A DNA stretch of 23,572 nt from Haplomitrium mnioides. Its lineage: Eukaryota; Marchantiophyta; Haplomitriopsida; Calobryales. A program made the position numbers and the translations under genes. The notes under the pieces are model-generated. The model was not told the origin of the DNA, searched no databases, and worked only from the letters and a program-made list of their open reading frames with translations. Location: positions 1 through 23,572 of the forward strand of contig JBNGIS010008945.1 of the NCBI GenBank assembly GCA_049999725.1, in the 5' to 3' direction. Numbering within the stretch: position 1 is the first letter of the stretch; each line of letters starts with the position of its first letter. This document shows, in pieces, positions 21,260-23,572 of this stretch.

Positions 21260-21930
21260 CTACTCACAGGAAAAACGAAAAAAAAAAAGAGGAGACAAAA
21301 AAGAAATTTAAGACTCTACAGAGAAAGACAATTTGAACAAAGACCTTGGACTCCAAACTAAGATGGATATTGAATTCTATGCTCGCATAGACAAAGAAGT
21401 CCATGCGCGTAAGGACTTTAAATTCCATGCGCGCATGGACTTCACAGCCCCATGCATGCATAGACTTAACTATAAAGGCTCGCCTGGACTTCACAATTCA
21501 TGCGCGTATGGACTTAACAGTAAAGGCTAACTTGGACTTCACAGTCCAAGTGCAAGGACTTAATATTCCAAGTAAGCATGGACTTCACAGTCTATATGTG
21601 CATGGACGTAATATTCCATGCAAGCTTGTACTTCAAAGGCAAGCCGCACATGGACGTTGAAGTTCACGAGTGCTAAGAACTAGAAGTCCATACGCGTATT
21701 GACTTCCAATGCTTGGCGCGCTTGGACTTTTAAGTCCAAGCGGATAAGGATTGTGCAATCCATGCTCACATTGATCTAAGCGGGCAAAGACTGTGAAGCT
21801 TATGCAAGCATGGACTTCACAGTCTATACACAAAGGAACTCAAAACCTGTTTTATTATAACCAAAAGAAACTTACCGTAAATTCACCACAACTCCAAAGA
21901 AATGAATGTATAGTGAAAATACAAACTTAC
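21260..21930 (-). other. Intron holding the palindromic repeat array
   Basis: 671 nt between the GTAAGT donor at 21930-21925 and the TAG acceptor at 21262-21260, phase 0 on both sides. More than two thirds of it is the 24 bp palindromic minisatellite. Confidence 0.6.
21365..21837. repeat. 24-bp palindromic minisatellite, intron array
   Basis: About 20 degenerate copies with a 24 bp period. The consensus is AGTCCATGCGCGCATGGACT followed by TCAC; the first 20 bases are a perfect inverted repeat of themselves. Good copies include ATTCCATGCGCGCATGGACT and AGTCCATACGCGTATTGACT. CpG-rich cores stand out in AT-rich surroundings. Changes often come as CG to TG or CA, again like methylated-cytosine decay. 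The period is a multiple of three, which produces spurious short frames on both strands. Confidence 0.88.
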
Positions 21931-23386
21931 TAAAAGCTTCTCGAAACTAGAATAGAATGCAACCATCTTCGATTCCTCCGTGTGGAGAGGGTACTCCTCT
22001 GTTGCTTCCTTTGAGCTATTGTAGTAGACTTTAGAACAAAAACTTTTCACCATCATGGCTAGAACTTTATGTCTCTTAGCCTCGCGAGACATTTCATCCA
22101 TTGAAAGCTCTCCGGCTTCCACACAATTCAGAACTGAAATTTTCACTTTGTTTGGAAGACCCTAAAGGGACCTCCAAGATGTCCACTTCATGTCCTCCAT
22201 TTTGAGAGATCCCTTGGCCTTTGGCCTTTGGCCCTTCATAGTATTTTTCTCCCACATTAAAAATATACTTTGTTATAGATCCTAGAGCCCACCACTTCAA
22301 AATGCAAGTTGGAACCAGTTGTCTTGAGTAGTGATTGTCTTCTCAAGTGTGGACTTAGGCTTGATCTCCAGGGTTTTAGAATCAATTCTCTTTTCAAATT
22401 CTAGGATGACACCATCCCACTCTCCATAAACCTCTGATGTCAGTATTCAACCTTCTGAATTGAGGTCATTTCCAACCTATACCTTTGGTCATAGTTATCA
22501 TTAGTTGCAAAAATACAAGCCTTTGTTGGTGTAATGCCCATGTACACATAGCAGCTACAGAGCAAAAGAACCGGATTCTTTGCTCCGAATTTTGTAATCA
22601 AAAGCTGCCTTGCAGCAGCACTGTGATTGCCTCTTGCAATCTTGTAGCAATACTTGTTAAGGCTTTGAATGTCAAACTTTGACTTACCCTTCAACCTGCA
22701 CTTTGGGTTAACGACAACGCGCTTATGTTTGTGTGAGCATTATTTGCACCAAAAGCTCAACAAAATCTTCATTCAGCCTTCTAATCTAGAAAGGCCCCCA
22801 ATTGTCCATTCCAGGTTTTGGCAGATTCAAGTTCTCCAGCCTAATAGTAATTGTTTCTTTGCGAACTCTACATCGATGGATTGTAAACTCTCTTCTTTTG
22901 TTTTTATCTTCCTTGGACGATGTCTGATGGTCCACCTGCTCCCATTCCTGGAAAGTTCACAACCCCTTGTGCGATTTCCTTTTTGCTCTTGAAGTTGGAG
23001 CCCTAATTGGCTCAAACTCTGTTTCTTGCCCCGAGCTACTTGGTGCTGAAGACAAATGAGCAACTGAAGACGACCTTGCTGGAGATTCGGAGGGGCCCAG
23101 CTCCTTCTCAATAATTGGTATTGGAACATGTTTTTTCTTTTGGAGTGCTTGTTTCTTCCTTTTGGGAGCCTCAACTGGCTTCACCTTCTTCCTTTTTTTG
23201 TGTGTAGAAAGGCATGCAGCGTGAATTGAAAATGTAGCTGCGCTTGGATGCGACACTAGCTGTTGAATATTTACTCCTTGCTTGGGTTTCAAAATTTTAA
23301 TGTGGATGACCAACTTTACGAAATCCCATTCGAAGTGCTTTGTGTCTTTGAAGGAATCTACAGAATCCACCAGAAGCTTAAGTAAA
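21931..23386 (-). pseudogene. Large N-terminal exon of the methyltransferase-like gene
   Basis: About 1.46 kb from acceptor TTTGTTTTCAG (ending 23387) to donor CTTTTA|GTAAGT (21930), phase 0 at the donor. I do not recognise its domain. The first part reads HFEWDFVKLVIHIKILKPKQ, then a Lys/Arg-rich stretch with KKRKKVKP (a plausible nuclear signal), then a Ser/Pro/Ala linker, and carries on in one frame past TGA 22957-22959 and TAG 22786-22788 to RRLNEDFVELLVQIMLTQT. A frameshift near 22730 leads to NPKCRLKGKSKFDIQSLNKY and YVYMGITPTKACIFATND; another near 22440 to VYGEWDGVILEFEKRID; further shifts to ILKWWALGSITKYIFNVGEK and EAKRHKVLAMMVKSF. No Met start is expected, since an upstream exon lies beyond the window. 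Confidence 0.6.
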
Positions 23387-23452
23387 CTGAAAACAAAACA
23401 AAAAATGAATAAGTACAAGTACAAGTCTTCAGATAAAGAAAAAAAGAAAATG
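23387..23452 (-). other. 3' end of an upstream intron
   Basis: On the minus strand this AT-rich stretch ends in a polypyrimidine tract and TTTTCAG, a typical acceptor, directly before the large exon. The intron's donor and the exons further upstream lie outside the window. Confidence 0.55.
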
Positions 23453-23572
23453 CAATCCATGCGTGCATGAACTCCAAGGTCCTTGCGTGTATGGACTCCA
23501 GGAACCCAACATGTTTGGACTAGGGACTTTATGCATGCATGGAGTCTTGGAGTCCAAGCGCGCATGGACGAG
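23453..23572. repeat. 24-bp palindromic minisatellite, second array
   Basis: Five copies at exact 24 bp spacing running off the right edge, for example AATCCATGCGTGCATGAACT and AGTCCAAGCGCGCATGGACG. Same family as 21365-21837. It lies in the intron upstream of the exon that begins at 23386 (minus strand). Confidence 0.85.

Noticed and set aside
21264-21833. Open frames on both strands with repeated HARMDF- or HAWTS-like residues.
   Set aside because: They are translations of the 24 bp palindromic minisatellite, open on both strands because the unit is self-complementary and divisible by three.
21365-21837. A CRISPR-like array, because of regular palindromic repeats.
   Set aside because: There are no unique spacers of constant size; the units are contiguous and degenerate, in plant-like intronic DNA with no cas genes.

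Overview
The window looks like repeat-rich nuclear DNA of a land plant. It is AT-rich and holds a degraded Ty1/Copia retrotransposon with plant-type Ale/Retrofit-like gag and pol motifs. It also holds a satellite array and a minus-strand gene relic with GT-AG introns. There is no bacterial gene organisation and no intact long gene. The species cannot be told from the sequence.

Layout. (1) Positions 1-10940 and 18567-19139 are one tandem satellite of about 63 bp per unit (with shorter, roughly 50 bp, variants), strongly pyrimidine-rich on the + strand. The many short T-rich reading frames here are by-products of a 63 bp (21-codon) period and are not genes. (2) Positions 10946-18561 are a single Copia element that landed inside the satellite. 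It has very short LTRs (125 and 149 bp), TGTTAT...ATAACA-type ends, a possible 5 bp TTTTT target duplication, a long leader, and gag-protease-integrase-RT-RNase H in the canonical Copia order. It is broken by more than a dozen stop codons and a few frameshifts. Its RT carries an unusual in-frame tandem expansion (about 13 GPLV-like units) between the catalytic motif A region and the YGLKQSG motif. (3) Positions 19140-20015 are AT-rich and non-coding; they contain the likely 3' end of the next gene. (4) Positions 20016-23386, minus strand, hold the last three exons of a decayed gene. Its C-terminal part matches the motif order of a beta-class DNA amino-methyltransferase (N6_N4_Mtase type): DIPYG (motif IV), then HAYEYWTVGYW, then LDLCSVSGT (motif I) and VEYDRRQ. 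The roughly 485-codon exon upstream is unrecognised apart from a basic, NLS-like linker. (5) A 24 bp minisatellite with a perfectly self-complementary 20 bp core fills the intron at 21260-21930 and the intron that starts at 23387. Degenerate copies lie 3' of the gene.

How it fits together. The satellite is the older substrate and the Copia element is a later insertion. The methyltransferase-like relic and its palindromic intron arrays are the least ordinary part of the window. Everything coding here appears dead: stop codons interrupt every domain, and catalytic residues are lost in the integrase (E to K) and in the SAM-binding loop (G to V).
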